A stretch of DNA of 14,726 nucleotides, from NCBI GenBank assembly GCA_040755975.1, contig JBFLZY010000067.1:1-14726 (forward strand). Reading direction: 5' to 3'. The first letter of the stretch is position 1. The number at the start of each line of letters is the position of its first letter. Below are positions 6,445 through 12,996 of the stretch, one piece after another. This DNA comes from JAIMBK01 sp040755975. Lineage in GTDB: Bacteria; Bacillota; Desulfotomaculia; Desulfotomaculales; Nap2-2B. The notes under the pieces were generated by a model. It was not told the origin of the DNA. It ran no database searches and saw only the letters and a list, made by a program, of their open reading frames with translations. The position numbers were made by a program, and so were the translations under genes.

Positions 6445-6669
6445 CTACACCTGCACCAGCTGGCTGGCGTCGATGCGGCTGACCTTGCTTAAAGTATACT
6501 CCTGCAGGCCGGCCAGGGCCTGGGCCACGTCGAACAGATCCTGGTCCGCAGCGTCCGGCCGGACGTAGCGCAGGCTCTTGTTCCGGTAGACCGGGTTCCC
6601 CTGCGCGTCCACCCCGGTCTGCAGCTCCAGCTGCAGCACCGTCCCGCCGGGCACCCTGTTGACTGCCAT
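6445..6669 (-). CDS. DUF1659 family protein
   Basis: This 74-residue protein begins MAVNRVPGGTVLQLELQTGV. It continues with the family-typical pattern of a two-strand motif ending in KSLRYVRPDAADQDLFDVAQ, then the helix LAGLQEYTLSKVSRIDASQL. DUF1659 is a small firmicute family of unknown function that is found with DUF2922 and YvrJ. The ATG at 6669 is preceded by GGAGGTG at normal spacing. It is the first gene of the minus-strand cluster, directly behind a consensus promoter and a putative LexA box. That makes it the gene most likely to respond to the proposed regulation. Confidence 0.9.
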   Translation of the reverse strand: MAVNRVPGGTVLQLELQTGVDAQGNPVYRNKSLRYVRPDAADQDLFDVAQALAGLQEYTLSKVSRIDASQLVQV

Positions 6670-6714
6670 GGCTTTTTCACCTCCCTCCTTTGCTTATGGC
6701 CGGGGGAAACATTC

Positions 6715-6743
6715 GGGTCATTTTGACCCCGAACAAATGTTCT
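6715..6743 (-). promoter_or_regulatory. Putative LexA (SOS) box, with adjacent hairpin
   Basis: Positions 6730-6743 on the plus strand read CGAACAAATGTTCT. This contains the perfect dyad GAAC-N4-GTTC at 6731-6742 and fits the Gram-positive LexA consensus CGAAC-N4-GTTCG/C except for the last base. It lies about 10-20 bp downstream of the expected transcription start of the minus-strand promoter at 6757-6785, where a bound repressor would block initiation or early elongation. A neighbouring 6-bp hairpin, GGGTCA-TTT-TGACCC (6715-6729), lies in the leader. The dyad is seen directly; LexA binding is inferred. Confidence 0.5.
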
Positions 6744-6756
6744 CTCCCACGACCAT

Positions 6757-6785
6757 ATTATAACCCCTGCCCAGGGGGGTGTCAA
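6757..6785 (-). promoter_or_regulatory. Consensus sigma-A promoter of the DUF1659 cluster
   Basis: On the minus strand a perfect TTGACA (6785-6780) and a perfect TATAAT (6762-6757) are separated by exactly 17 bp. This is the strongest promoter recognisable in the window. It faces DUF1659, DUF2922 and YvrJ. A promoter this strong normally needs a repressor, which fits the adjacent LexA-type dyad. Confidence 0.85.
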
Positions 6786-6794
6786 GACCAGAAA

Positions 6795-7166
6795 ATGGTA
6801 AATCCTAAGAAAAATATTGGCGGAAGGTCCCCCCTTACCGAGGAAGAGTGGGACATCATGCGCCGCCACCCGGTATACGCCTACGAGATGCTCTCCCCCA
6901 TCGGCTACCTGCGCCCGGCCCTGGACATCCTCTGCTGCTACCACGAAAAGTGGGACGGCACGGGCTACCCCCGGGGCCTGAAGGGAAAACAAATCCCCCT
7001 GGCGGCAAGGCTTTTCGCCGTGGTGGACGTCTGGGACGCCCTGCTCTCCGAGCGCCCCTACCGCTCCCCCTGGCCCCGGGAAAAGACCCTGGTCTACCTC
7101 CGCGAGCAATCGGGAAAGCACTTCGACCCGGAGGCGCTGGCGGCTTTTTTGAAAAAAATCAGGTGA
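6795..7166 (+). pseudogene. Truncated HD-GYP domain protein (c-di-GMP phosphodiesterase remnant)
   Basis: Residues SPLTEEEWDIMRRHPVYAYE onward match the second half of HD-GYP domains. Next come CYHEKWDGTGYPRGLKG (the GYP motif region), IPLAARLFAVVDVWDAL and SERPYR, ending HFDPEALAAFLKKIR. HD-GYP enzymes hydrolyse cyclic di-GMP. The first half of the domain, with the HD-x-GK metal-binding motif that should directly precede the LTEEEW segment, is missing. The sequence upstream is instead the promoter of the divergent DUF1659 cluster. An ATG at 6795 opens a 123-codon frame, but no ribosome site is visible and catalysis would be impossible without the HD residues. This is best read as a 5'-deleted remnant; the deletion end is near 6825. 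Confidence 0.8.
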
Positions 7167-7290
7167 TTTCAGCCTTTACCTTTTCCAAATGCCAGCGTTT
7201 CGAAGTGCAGCTGGGGGGTAACTGGCGGAAGACAACATCGTGCGGTTTGAGGACGATTCCGGCTTTGGGGCCCTGTGATTTTAAATATCT

Positions 7291-7444
7291 TCATGATATA
7301 ATAGAAAGAGGTTCTTTCCCTTCCCGGCCGGCGCGGTAGCCGCGGAGATTGGGAATGAAGGGGGAGGGGGACCGGCCGGGCCTCGTTCTGGAGGCCGTCC
7401 CGGAGCGGGACTTCGATGATGGCGGCTTGAGCGGGCAGTTTCAT
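7291..7444 (-). pseudogene. HMG-CoA lyase remnant, copy A (N-terminus plus PNLRG segment)
   Basis: On the minus strand an ATG at 7444 begins MKLPAQAAIIEVPLRDGLQN, followed by EARPVPL. This is the N-terminus of hydroxymethylglutaryl-CoA lyase, whose hallmark is RDGLQNE. After VPLP the frame shifts and continues as IPNLRGYRAGREG. In the intact enzyme that segment lies about 50 residues further on, so an internal deletion has occurred. The frame then stops at 7291. The family cleaves HMG-CoA to acetoacetate and acetyl-CoA. The remnant cannot be functional. It shares an 80-bp block, including the same deletion junction, with copy B at 9835-9914. Confidence 0.7.
7324..7403 (-). repeat. 80-bp dispersed repeat, copy 1 (inverted)
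   Basis: Read on the minus strand, this block matches 9835-9914 on the plus strand over 80 positions, with no gap and about 4 mismatches by hand alignment. It contains the coding sequence for RDGLQNEARPVPL joined to PNLRG of an HMG-CoA lyase-like gene. About 25 bp of it (ccagaacgaggcccggccgg and the following tcccc) recur at 12999-13023. Confidence 0.85.
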
Positions 7445-7469
7445 TTTTTTCCCACCCGTATCTATATAG

Positions 7470-7755
7470 GCTGAAATATTGCTTTCTTCTTACCGACCAA
7501 TCGATTATCTGATATTTCAAGTCCTGGACGTCGAGATCAACAAAGAAGGTATCCGGGTTCACCAACTCGAGCTCATTGAATGTGCAAAGATTGAAGCAGA
7601 TGTGTCATCCTTTTACCAGTGATTACCATAAGAATGCCGACGTTCAGACACCTGGAGAAGTTCACCATGTGCAACCGGATCACACACTTTTTGGAGGCCG
7701 GTATTTTGTGGAATTTATCAACCATGACGACGGGAATGTCTATGATGTTCTCTAA
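7470..7755 (+). pseudogene. Unrecognised frameshifted gene remnant
   Basis: Two consecutive open segments look like one protein split by a frameshift. Frame one (7470-7622) reads RPIDYLIFQVLDVEINKEGI, then RVHQLELIECAKIEADVSSF, and stops at TGA 7620-7622. Frame two (7621-7755) reads DYHKNADVQTPGEVHHVQPD, then HTLFGGRYFVEFINHDDGNV, and stops at TAA 7753-7755. Both have natural-looking composition, unlike the other frames here. I do not recognise the family. No convincing ribosome site precedes either segment; a TTG at 7479 is the only early start. It ends 41 bp before the MFS gene and is more AT-rich than the DNA to its left. Confidence 0.4.
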
Positions 7756-7796
7756 AAATTTTGTATCGAACACATTCCGGATTCGGGGGGTTGAAG

Positions 7797-9248
7797 ATGA
7801 GTCAAGATGACGCACTCAAACGTTATACCCTGATGGTGGCCGCCACTGCTTCTTTCCTTACACCGTTCATGGGCAGTTCCATCAACCTGGCCATTCCATC
7901 CATCGGCAGGCAGTTCGGTGCCGACGCTTACATGTTAAGCTGGGTTGCCACCAGTTATATACTGGCGTCGGCGGCTTTTTTGTTGCCCTTTGGCCGGCTG
8001 GCGGATATCGTGGGCAGAAAAAAAATATTTCTTGCGGGCGTGGTTTCATTCGGGCTGTCTTCGCTGCTATGTGGTCTGGCCTGGTCCATCGAGACGCTGA
8101 TCGCGTTCCGGGTGCTGCAGGGTATCGGCAGCGCCATGATTTTCGGTACCGGTATGGCCATTTTGACCTCGGTGTTTCCGCCACAGGAAAGGGGCAAAGT
8201 GCTGGGGATCAACGTGGCTACTGTATATGTCGCCCTTTCCCTGGGTCCGGTGCTGGGCGGGGCCATGAATCACAACCTGGGGTGGCAGTCCATATTTTAC
8301 CTTACCGTGCTATTAGCCGTCTTTGTTTTGACCCTCACTCTAGCCAAGCTGAAGGGCGAATGGGCCGAGGCGAGGGGAGAAAAATACGATTATACCGGTG
8401 CGGTTCTTTATGTAGCCGGCCTGGTGTCCCTGATGTACGGTTTTACATCCGTGGAATCGTCGGTGTGGGGCAAGTACATTTTATTGCTGGGGGTACTGGT
8501 GCTGCTGGTTTTTGTCCGGCACGAAACGAGCTTCCCGCAACCCCTGATGAACCTGCGGTTGTTCAGCCGCAACATCGCCTTTGCCTTTTCCAACCTGGCG
8601 GCCCTGATCAACTACAGCGCCACCTTTGCAGTGGGCTTCCTGCTTTCCCTGCACCTCCAGGTGGTACTGGGCTATGACTCCCAGGCAGCGGGCTTGATCC
8701 TGCTGTCCCAGCCGGTGATCATGGCGACCATATCGCCTTTCGCCGGGCGGCTTTCCGACCGGGTGGAACCCCGTGTGGTGGCATCATGGGGGATGACCCT
8801 AACCACTCTGGGATTGCTTGTGTTCTGTTTTATATCCAGGAGCACTCCCTTGTGGCTGCTGGTTATAAACCTGGCCTTGCTGGGCATCGGTTTTGCCCTG
8901 TTTTCTTCGCCGAACAGTAATGCGGTGATGAGCTCGGTGGAGAAAAGGTTTTACGGAGTTGCCTCGTCCACCCTGGGCACCATGCGGTTGGTGGGCCAGG
9001 CTTCCAGCATGGCCATCGTGACCCTGATTATGGTTCTGTACGTGGGCAGGGCGGAACTAACCGCCGCCAGTGCCGGCCGGTTCCTGGACGGCGCCAGGAT
9101 ATCGTTTGTTATCCTCACCGTGATTTGCTGCGGGGGGATTTTCGCATCCCTGGCGCGAGGCAACGTCAGGCCCGGTGAAAACAAGAGCGGACCCGTACCG
9201 GGCGGCCCGCAGCAGCCGGGTGGCGAGAAAAGAAATGCCGGGGGTTAG
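7797..9248 (+). CDS. MFS multidrug-type exporter, DHA2 (14-TM) family
   Basis: This 483-residue hydrophobic protein belongs to the major facilitator superfamily. The loop motif GRLADIVGRKKIF after the second helix is MFS motif A, and the segment SLGPVLGGAMNH with LGWQSIFYL is the motif C region found in drug/proton antiporters. The length and spread of hydrophobic stretches fit the 14-helix EmrB/QacA (DHA2) type, a proton-driven efflux pump in the cytoplasmic membrane; the substrate cannot be read from the sequence. The ATG at 7797 follows GGGGGG (7785-7790); an in-frame TTG at 7791 is an alternative. The hydrophilic tail (PGENKSGPVPGGPQQPGGEK) is Gly/Pro-rich. No regulator gene is adjacent. 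It runs convergent with the truncated toxin at 9260. Confidence 0.9.
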   Translation: MSQDDALKRYTLMVAATASFLTPFMGSSINLAIPSIGRQFGADAYMLSWVATSYILASAAFLLPFGRLADIVGRKKIFLAGVVSFGLSSLLCGLAWSIETLIAFRVLQGIGSAMIFGTGMAILTSVFPPQERGKVLGINVATVYVALSLGPVLGGAMNHNLGWQSIFYLTVLLAVFVLTLTLAKLKGEWAEARGEKYDYTGAVLYVAGLVSLMYGFTSVESSVWGKYILLLGVLVLLVFVRHETSFPQPLMNLRLFSRNIAFAFSNLAALINYSATFAVGFLLSLHLQVVLGYDSQAAGLILLSQPVIMATISPFAGRLSDRVEPRVVASWGMTLTTLGLLVFCFISRSTPLWLLVINLALLGIGFALFSSPNSNAVMSSVEKRFYGVASSTLGTMRLVGQASSMAIVTLIMVLYVGRAELTAASAGRFLDGARISFVILTVICCGGIFASLARGNVRPGENKSGPVPGGPQQPGGEKRNAGG

Positions 9249-9259
9249 GCCCCCTGCCG

Positions 9260-9506
9260 CTACCGCGGCACCTCCCCTTTCAATTGCCGGAGGTAGGCCT
9301 TGAGTTCCCGAGTCATATAGGCGTGACTCAGTGGCGTATACCTTTCTTCCGGGCTTAAAAGAGGTTATCGGCAGTACGGTAACCACCGGCAACGAATGGT
9401 TAACTTCTTCGGGGGATACCACCAGCGCAGGGCGTTTTCCGGCCTGTTCGGAACCCGCCACCGCGTCCAGACTCACCCAAAAAATACGCCAGCGGTACGT
9501 CACCAT
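9260..9506 (-). pseudogene. MazF/PemK-type toxin, C-terminally truncated
   Basis: The N-terminal part, FWVSLDAVAGSEQAGKRPAL, then VVSPEEVNHSLPVVTVLPIT and SFKPGRKVYATE, is a clear MazF/PemK endoribonuclease. It includes the G-SEQ-GKRP substrate-loop motif and the TVLPITS strand. After about residue 75 (TQGLPP) the conserved C-terminal half, with the expected HQIRTID-like motif, is missing. The same frame runs on to 9057 antisense to the MFS gene, which is not toxin-like. A neighbouring frame gives MTRELKAYLRQLKGEVPR and a stop at 9260, so a frameshift or recombination end lies near 9330-9350. The ATG at 9506 overlaps the antitoxin stop codon (9500-9502), the usual antitoxin-first operon layout. 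The toxin is probably inactive. Confidence 0.65.
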
Positions 9507-9778
9507 TCCGGTATCAGCCTCGCCGCTTCGGCGTCGGCATTTCCATAGGAGGTCTGGGTCATTTTAACATCCTTAAGAAAGAGCGGATCCCTGGCGGCAG
9601 CTTCCATATCGCGGCGAAAATCGTCCTTTTCTATTCGGGCCAGGTATTGCTCCAGCGCCTCGCGCACCGCGGCGTTGGCCGAAGGGACACGTTTTCTGGC
9701 GGCCAGGTACCGGAGCTTTTCCAGTAAGCTTTCGGGCAGGGTAAAGGTTGCTTTCTTAAGGATCAATTTTTGGGCCAT
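9500..9778 (-). CDS. Ribbon-helix-helix antitoxin (MazE/CopG-like)
   Basis: This 92-residue protein starts MAQKLILKKATFTLPESLLE and continues KLRYLAARKRVPSANAAVRE and ALEQYLARIEK. This is a ribbon-helix-helix fold with the beta strand at residues 8-13 and two helices after it. The acidic C-terminal tail (DMEAAARDPLFLKDVKMTQT onward) would wrap the toxin. Such proteins repress their own promoter and neutralise a MazF-type nuclease. It overlaps the toxin start, sits behind a good promoter, and has AGGAGGG ahead of the ATG at 9778. It is intact although its toxin partner is truncated. Confidence 0.85.
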   Translation of the reverse strand: MAQKLILKKATFTLPESLLEKLRYLAARKRVPSANAAVREALEQYLARIEKDDFRRDMEAAARDPLFLKDVKMTQTSYGNADAEAARLIPEW

Positions 9779-9800
9779 AAAAAATCACCCTCCTGTTTGT

Positions 9801-9829
9801 ATTGTAAAATATACATGCTCATATTGCAA
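9801..9829 (-). promoter_or_regulatory. Promoter of the MazE/MazF-like pair
   Basis: On the minus strand TTGCAA (9829-9824) and TACAAT (9806-9801) are separated by 17 bp, about 23 bp from the antitoxin start codon. The -35 element directly abuts the beginning of the HMG-CoA lyase remnant at 9830, so one breakpoint of that region lies at the promoter edge. Confidence 0.6.
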
Positions 9830-10130
9830 GCACCCCGGGACGGCCTCCAGAACGAGGCCCGGCCGGTCCCCTTGCCCCCTCATTCCCAATCTCCGCGGCT
9901 CCCGCGCCGGCCGGAAAGCGGGCCTTGCGCACCTGAACTTCGTTTTTTCCGCCAGCGAAAAACACAACCTGAACAACGGTCAGGGAAATCATCCCCGGGG
10001 ACGTCCTGCTGGGGGCGCACCTCCACGACACCCTGGGCCGGGGCCTGGCCAACGCCTTTGCCGCCCTGCAGGCGGGAGTCAGCCGGTTCGACGCCGCCGC
10101 CGGAGGGTTGGGAGGCTTTCCGCGCCCCGG
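9830..10130 (+). pseudogene. HMG-CoA lyase remnant, copy B (three frames, internal deletions)
   Basis: Three frames give successive pieces of hydroxymethylglutaryl-CoA lyase. From 9830 comes APRDGLQNEARPVPLP. From 9879 comes LIPNLRGSRAGRKAG, then LAHLNFVFSASEKHNLNN. From 9979 comes VREIIPGDVLLGAHLHDTLG, then RGLANAFAALQAGVSRFD and AAAGGLGGFP. These correspond to the N-terminus, the PN-x-RG / SASE-x-HN region, and the HxHDT metal-binding and GGLGG catalytic-loop region of the enzyme. Two in-between stretches are deleted and there are two frame changes, so the gene is dead. The order matches the enzyme. The first 80 bp duplicate copy A. From 10131 to about 10343 nothing further is recognisable. 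Confidence 0.75.
9835..9914 (+). repeat. 80-bp dispersed repeat, copy 2
   Basis: This is the plus-strand partner of the inverted copy at 7324-7403, about 95% identical by hand alignment. The similarity ends sharply at ccggg on the left and gccggccgg on the right. The flanking bases differ completely between the two copies. Confidence 0.85.
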
Positions 10131-10343
10131 ATGCTTGCCACCACGAGATACCGGCAGCTTACGGTGCAGAAAACCGCAATTTTCAATCCGGCCTTTCCGC
10201 GCCGGCATCAATTTACCAGCCAGGAGTTTATCGATTCTCCCGGCTGTTTCTTTTTGTGGTTTTTTTAATTCCCTGTTAATTATTTCAGGCGTTTTTCACC
10301 TGTCTGGAATTCTTCCAATAGCAAGAGGAAATTATAACTAATT

Positions 10344-10377
10344 TTGTAACATTATATCAATTATGCCATATAATGTA
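10344..10377 (+). promoter_or_regulatory. Possible promoter of the cysteine-rich protein gene
   Basis: TATAAT at 10369-10374 is preceded by TTGTAA at 10344-10349, but the spacer is 19 bp, long for sigma-A. The same bases also read AC (10349-10350), then 16 bp, then CATATAATG. This approximates the late-sporulation sigma-K pattern (AC, 16-17 bp, CATANNNTA). The choice between the two cannot be made from sequence alone. Confidence 0.35.
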
Positions 10378-10416
10378 CCAAGCAAAAATCTATACTGAGC
10401 CAAGGAGGTATTTTAT

Positions 10417-11382
10417 ATGGCTATCAGACCGGGTAAATGCCCACCTGCAGGTTGTCCGCCGTTTACGGAGAAAGATTGTATTGAAGTCTTTAAGGTCTAC
10501 GACCAATGTGCAGCTGAAGAGTTGCTTGGCGGTTGCGTGCCGGCACCGGTACCCATACCGCCTGGTTCTACCTGCACCTGTAGCGTTGTACCTGGCAGCG
10601 CCGTTTGTTTCTTTGCCGGGTTTGGCGCCTTTAACCCGCCGTATTTCAGGCCCGTAAGGGTGGTGAACAGGGTGAGCGTGGAAGGAGAAGTAAGAGACGC
10701 CAACGGAAATTTGATTACCACCTACACCGCCGCTCTGCAAGCACTGACCCAGGCTTTGATGTGGGCGCCGCCAGGTACTTTTGTACAGTGCCAGATCCTT
10801 GCCGCCGGCGATTGCACATGTGAAATTGTTACCGACCCGGTTACCGGCGAGCAGCTCATCTGCAGCCAGGTGAAGGTCTGCAAGGAGGTCCAGGTAAAGG
10901 CGCTGGTGAAGCTGCTGGTACCAAGCTATGGCTTCTGCGAGCTCGATCCTTGCATACCTGTGCCGCAGCCCGAGTTCCCCTGCCCGCCCGAGCCCATCTT
11001 CCCGCCGCAAAGATGCCAGGAACCTCCTTTAATTACAATCTTAGAGGTGGTTGGTACGGGTATTCCGAATGTGGATGTAACCCTCAGGCGAAAGGTGGAT
11101 GCCACAACAATAGATATAACTAAGAGAACCGATATCGGCGGCAATGCCACGTTTGCCGAAGTCGGCGGTTTTGCCGGAAGCCTGGACGATATAATCTTTA
11201 CCGACCCGGTTACGGGAAAAACTATTACCTTCCACGTGCCGGTTGAATTTACCGATACGGCCGGGGTTGTTCACGACAGCCGCACCGCCTGTGTGATTGT
11301 ATTCCAGCGCACCCTTGTCGGAGTAACAACCTTCAACGTTACCATCGACGGCTTTACCCTGGCCACACCCGTTGATCCCTAA
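10417..11382 (+). CDS. Cysteine/proline-rich protein, probable spore-surface or coat protein
   Basis: This 321-residue protein has no signal peptide or membrane helix. The first part is rich in Cys and Pro (KCPPAGCPPF, then KVYDQC, GGCVPAPVP and TCTC). A middle part, RVVNRVSVEGEVRDANGNLI, looks like a beta domain resembling those in clostridial spore coat proteins. A Pro/Cys linker follows (CELDPCIPVPQPEFPCPPEP). The C-terminus from about residue 205 is an Ig/carboxypeptidase-regulatory-like beta sandwich (GIPNVDVTLRRKVDATTIDI). Proteins of this build in sporeformers are often coat or exosporium components cross-linked by cysteines; that role is inference. AAGGAGG (10401-10407) precedes the ATG at 10417. 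It is followed by a strong terminator and is therefore monocistronic. A sigma-K-like promoter pattern lies upstream. Confidence 0.6.
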   Translation: MAIRPGKCPPAGCPPFTEKDCIEVFKVYDQCAAEELLGGCVPAPVPIPPGSTCTCSVVPGSAVCFFAGFGAFNPPYFRPVRVVNRVSVEGEVRDANGNLITTYTAALQALTQALMWAPPGTFVQCQILAAGDCTCEIVTDPVTGEQLICSQVKVCKEVQVKALVKLLVPSYGFCELDPCIPVPQPEFPCPPEPIFPPQRCQEPPLITILEVVGTGIPNVDVTLRRKVDATTIDITKRTDIGGNATFAEVGGFAGSLDDIIFTDPVTGKTITFHVPVEFTDTAGVVHDSRTACVIVFQRTLVGVTTFNVTIDGFTLATPVDP

Positions 11383-11393
11383 TCAGTTAAAAA

Positions 11394-11426
11394 TATAAAA
11401 GCGGCAGATATCCTGCCGCTTTTATA
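11394..11426. terminator. Bidirectional hairpin terminator
   Basis: The sequence aaaagcggcag (11397-11407), a 5-nt loop and ctgccgctttt (11413-11423) form a near-perfect stem flanked by A/T runs on both sides. It lies 12 bp after the stop of the cysteine-rich gene and also downstream of the convergent minus-strand gene ending at 11523, so it can serve both. Confidence 0.8.
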
Positions 11427-11487
11427 TGTGTGAATTTGCGCGAATTTGCCAACACCCATATGATTGCCGCTTTATTATGTTCTTGAG

Positions 11488-11508
11488 CCGTCTTGACAAG
11501 ACGGTTTT
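11488..11508 (+). terminator. Second hairpin in the convergent gap
   Basis: The stem ccgtctt / aagacgg (11488-11504) is followed on the plus strand by TTTTATATTTCTTT, an intrinsic terminator form. It is a back-up to the terminator at 11394-11426 and would keep plus-strand transcripts out of the minus-strand gene. Confidence 0.5.
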
Positions 11509-11522
11509 ATATTTCTTTGCTC

Positions 11523-12389
11523 TCACCCGCCTGCCCCGGACGGTTTGGGAGGCGGCATGGATTGGCGGATGAAGCTTTTAGACAACCCCGGCCGGCTGGG
11601 AACCTGTGCCAATTGACCGGAATAGAAGCTCGGGGGCGGGATGAGAACACCTGTCGAACTGCCGGGAACCGGCTGACTGGCGCCTGCCTGTGTTCGGGCG
11701 TCGTACGTCCTTTCCCGGAAAGGCTGTTCTCTTTCAGGCAAAATTTTAGCCGGTTCTTTTAAGCTTACTTTTTCTTTTTCATACTTCTCGATAACTTTCA
11801 TCACCAGTTCGGCAAGAACTTCAAGGTTGACGGCCGGCTGGTCATTTGTTTTTAAAACCGGCTCACCTTGATCAACCTGCTTATCCTGTTCCGGAGATGC
11901 CTCTCTGTCAGGGCCGGTTTGCTTACCTGCGGCTGCCGCCGGTTCCCCGGCTTCGCTCTTAACCCGGACAACTTCCGCCGCAATTTCACCTTCCACTTTT
12001 ACTTCTACCCGGACGGCAGAGGAGAAAATATTTTTAATCAACTCCCATATTGTTAAGTTTGATGGCCTGGCAACCTGAGTATGGATGCGTAAAGGCTGAC
12101 TGAAAGAGGCGTTAATTATTATCCCCGGCGGTAATTGATCTGTTGTTTCAGTCAGCGCCAGCTTTTCGCAAAATGACCGGCTGGTTAAGGATGTTTCATA
12201 ATCATTTTCGTTTTCTTTTTTATAAAAAAAAACAAGATCATATTTACCGAAAGCCAGGATTATATTGTTTTCAAACAATTTTGCAGATAAAGAGGCGTCA
12301 GCTATTTCACAGGTTATGGGCGGGCGGGCAAGGGGGATGTTGAAAGTGGCACAAAATCTTTTCTTTGTGTACGTGAGACAATCAGACAT
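11523..12389 (-). CDS. Hypothetical protein with beta-rich N-terminus and Pro-rich tail
   Basis: I do not recognise this 288-residue protein. The first 110 residues look folded, with alternating hydrophobic strands and a few cysteines (MSDCLTYTKKRFCATFNIPL, then CEIADASLSAKLFENNIILA and FGKYDLVFFYKKE). They are followed by strands around WELIKNIFSSAVRVEVKVEG. From about residue 145 the composition becomes Ala/Glu/Gln/Pro-rich and probably disordered, with one helix (LEVLAELVMKVIEKYEKEKV). The end is a Pro/Ser-rich tail (GVLIPPPSFYSG, MPPPKPSGAGG). GAGGGGAG precedes the ATG at 12389. It lies 69 bp downstream of the 12815-12459 gene on the same strand and converges on the Cys-rich gene. The layout and composition would suit a spore-surface protein, but this is only context-based. 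Confidence 0.6.
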   Translation of the reverse strand: MSDCLTYTKKRFCATFNIPLARPPITCEIADASLSAKLFENNIILAFGKYDLVFFYKKENENDYETSLTSRSFCEKLALTETTDQLPPGIIINASFSQPLRIHTQVARPSNLTIWELIKNIFSSAVRVEVKVEGEIAAEVVRVKSEAGEPAAAAGKQTGPDREASPEQDKQVDQGEPVLKTNDQPAVNLEVLAELVMKVIEKYEKEKVSLKEPAKILPEREQPFRERTYDARTQAGASQPVPGSSTGVLIPPPSFYSGQLAQVPSRPGLSKSFIRQSMPPPKPSGAGG

Positions 12390-12458
12390 AAGCTCCCCTC
12401 TTTTTTCACGGCTGGCGTCTTTGACGGCAGCCTGCCGCCTTTATATCCCGGGCCTTCC

Positions 12459-12815
12459 TCAGCAACCGGGATACGAGGCGGGCAGGTTGATCGCCGGCTT
12501 GTGAGCTGCTCTCTCTAAAGGATGGGCGTGAAACAAAAGCTTAATGGTTTCTTCGTCCAGCCCGAACTGTTTGTAGTAGTCAATTACCTGCTGCGGGACG
12601 ATTGATTGTTGAAAATATTTTACAGCATCATCCGGCAGGTCGGAAAAGGATAAAATAACCTGGGCGGCCATTTGATTTCCGCTTTTTCTTTGCTCCTTTT
12701 TCTCTGTTTGATCTGCTCCGGAAAGTTGTTCTCTGGCCAACTCCTGCTGACATTTTTCTTTCTCTTCTTCCGGCCGGCGGTTGCCTTCAAGTCCGCTGTA
12801 TTCCTCTATGGTCAT
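12459..12815 (-). CDS. Hypothetical protein, charged N-terminus and helical C-terminus
   Basis: I do not recognise this 118-residue protein. The first half is highly charged and low in complexity (EEEKEKCQQELAREQ, then DQTEKKEQRKSGN) and probably disordered. The second half, FSDLPDDAVKYFQQSIVPQQ then VIDYYKQFGLDEETIKLLFH, looks like a small helical bundle. GGGGGG precedes the ATG at 12815 at suitable spacing. The gene is the first of a minus-strand pair with the 288-residue hypothetical. An 8-bp inverted repeat (12444-12451 with 12466-12473) spans its stop codon, without a T-run. Confidence 0.6.
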   Translation of the reverse strand: MTIEEYSGLEGNRRPEEEKEKCQQELAREQLSGADQTEKKEQRKSGNQMAAQVILSFSDLPDDAVKYFQQSIVPQQVIDYYKQFGLDEETIKLLFHAHPLERAAHKPAINLPASYPGC

Positions 12816-12996
12816 TAATATCCCCCCTGAAATGTCACTACTTTTCTTTTAGTTTAGTATTCTATGTTTCTTAACCTGGAAATGTTACACAAAACATGCT
12901 ATTATATGCTATATAAGGACAGTCTTGGATTAAAAGACAAAGCAAGAATTCGGCCGGCGGCTGAAGAATTTGCTGAAAAGCCGGTGAGTAACCAGC

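Noticed and set aside
7297..7302. TATAAT as a plus-strand promoter
   Set aside because: No acceptable -35 at 16-18 bp, and only pseudogene material downstream.
9770..10279. A 169-residue plus-strand frame beginning at 9770
   Set aside because: It reads through the HMG-CoA lyase remnant mostly in the wrong frame and has no ribosome site.
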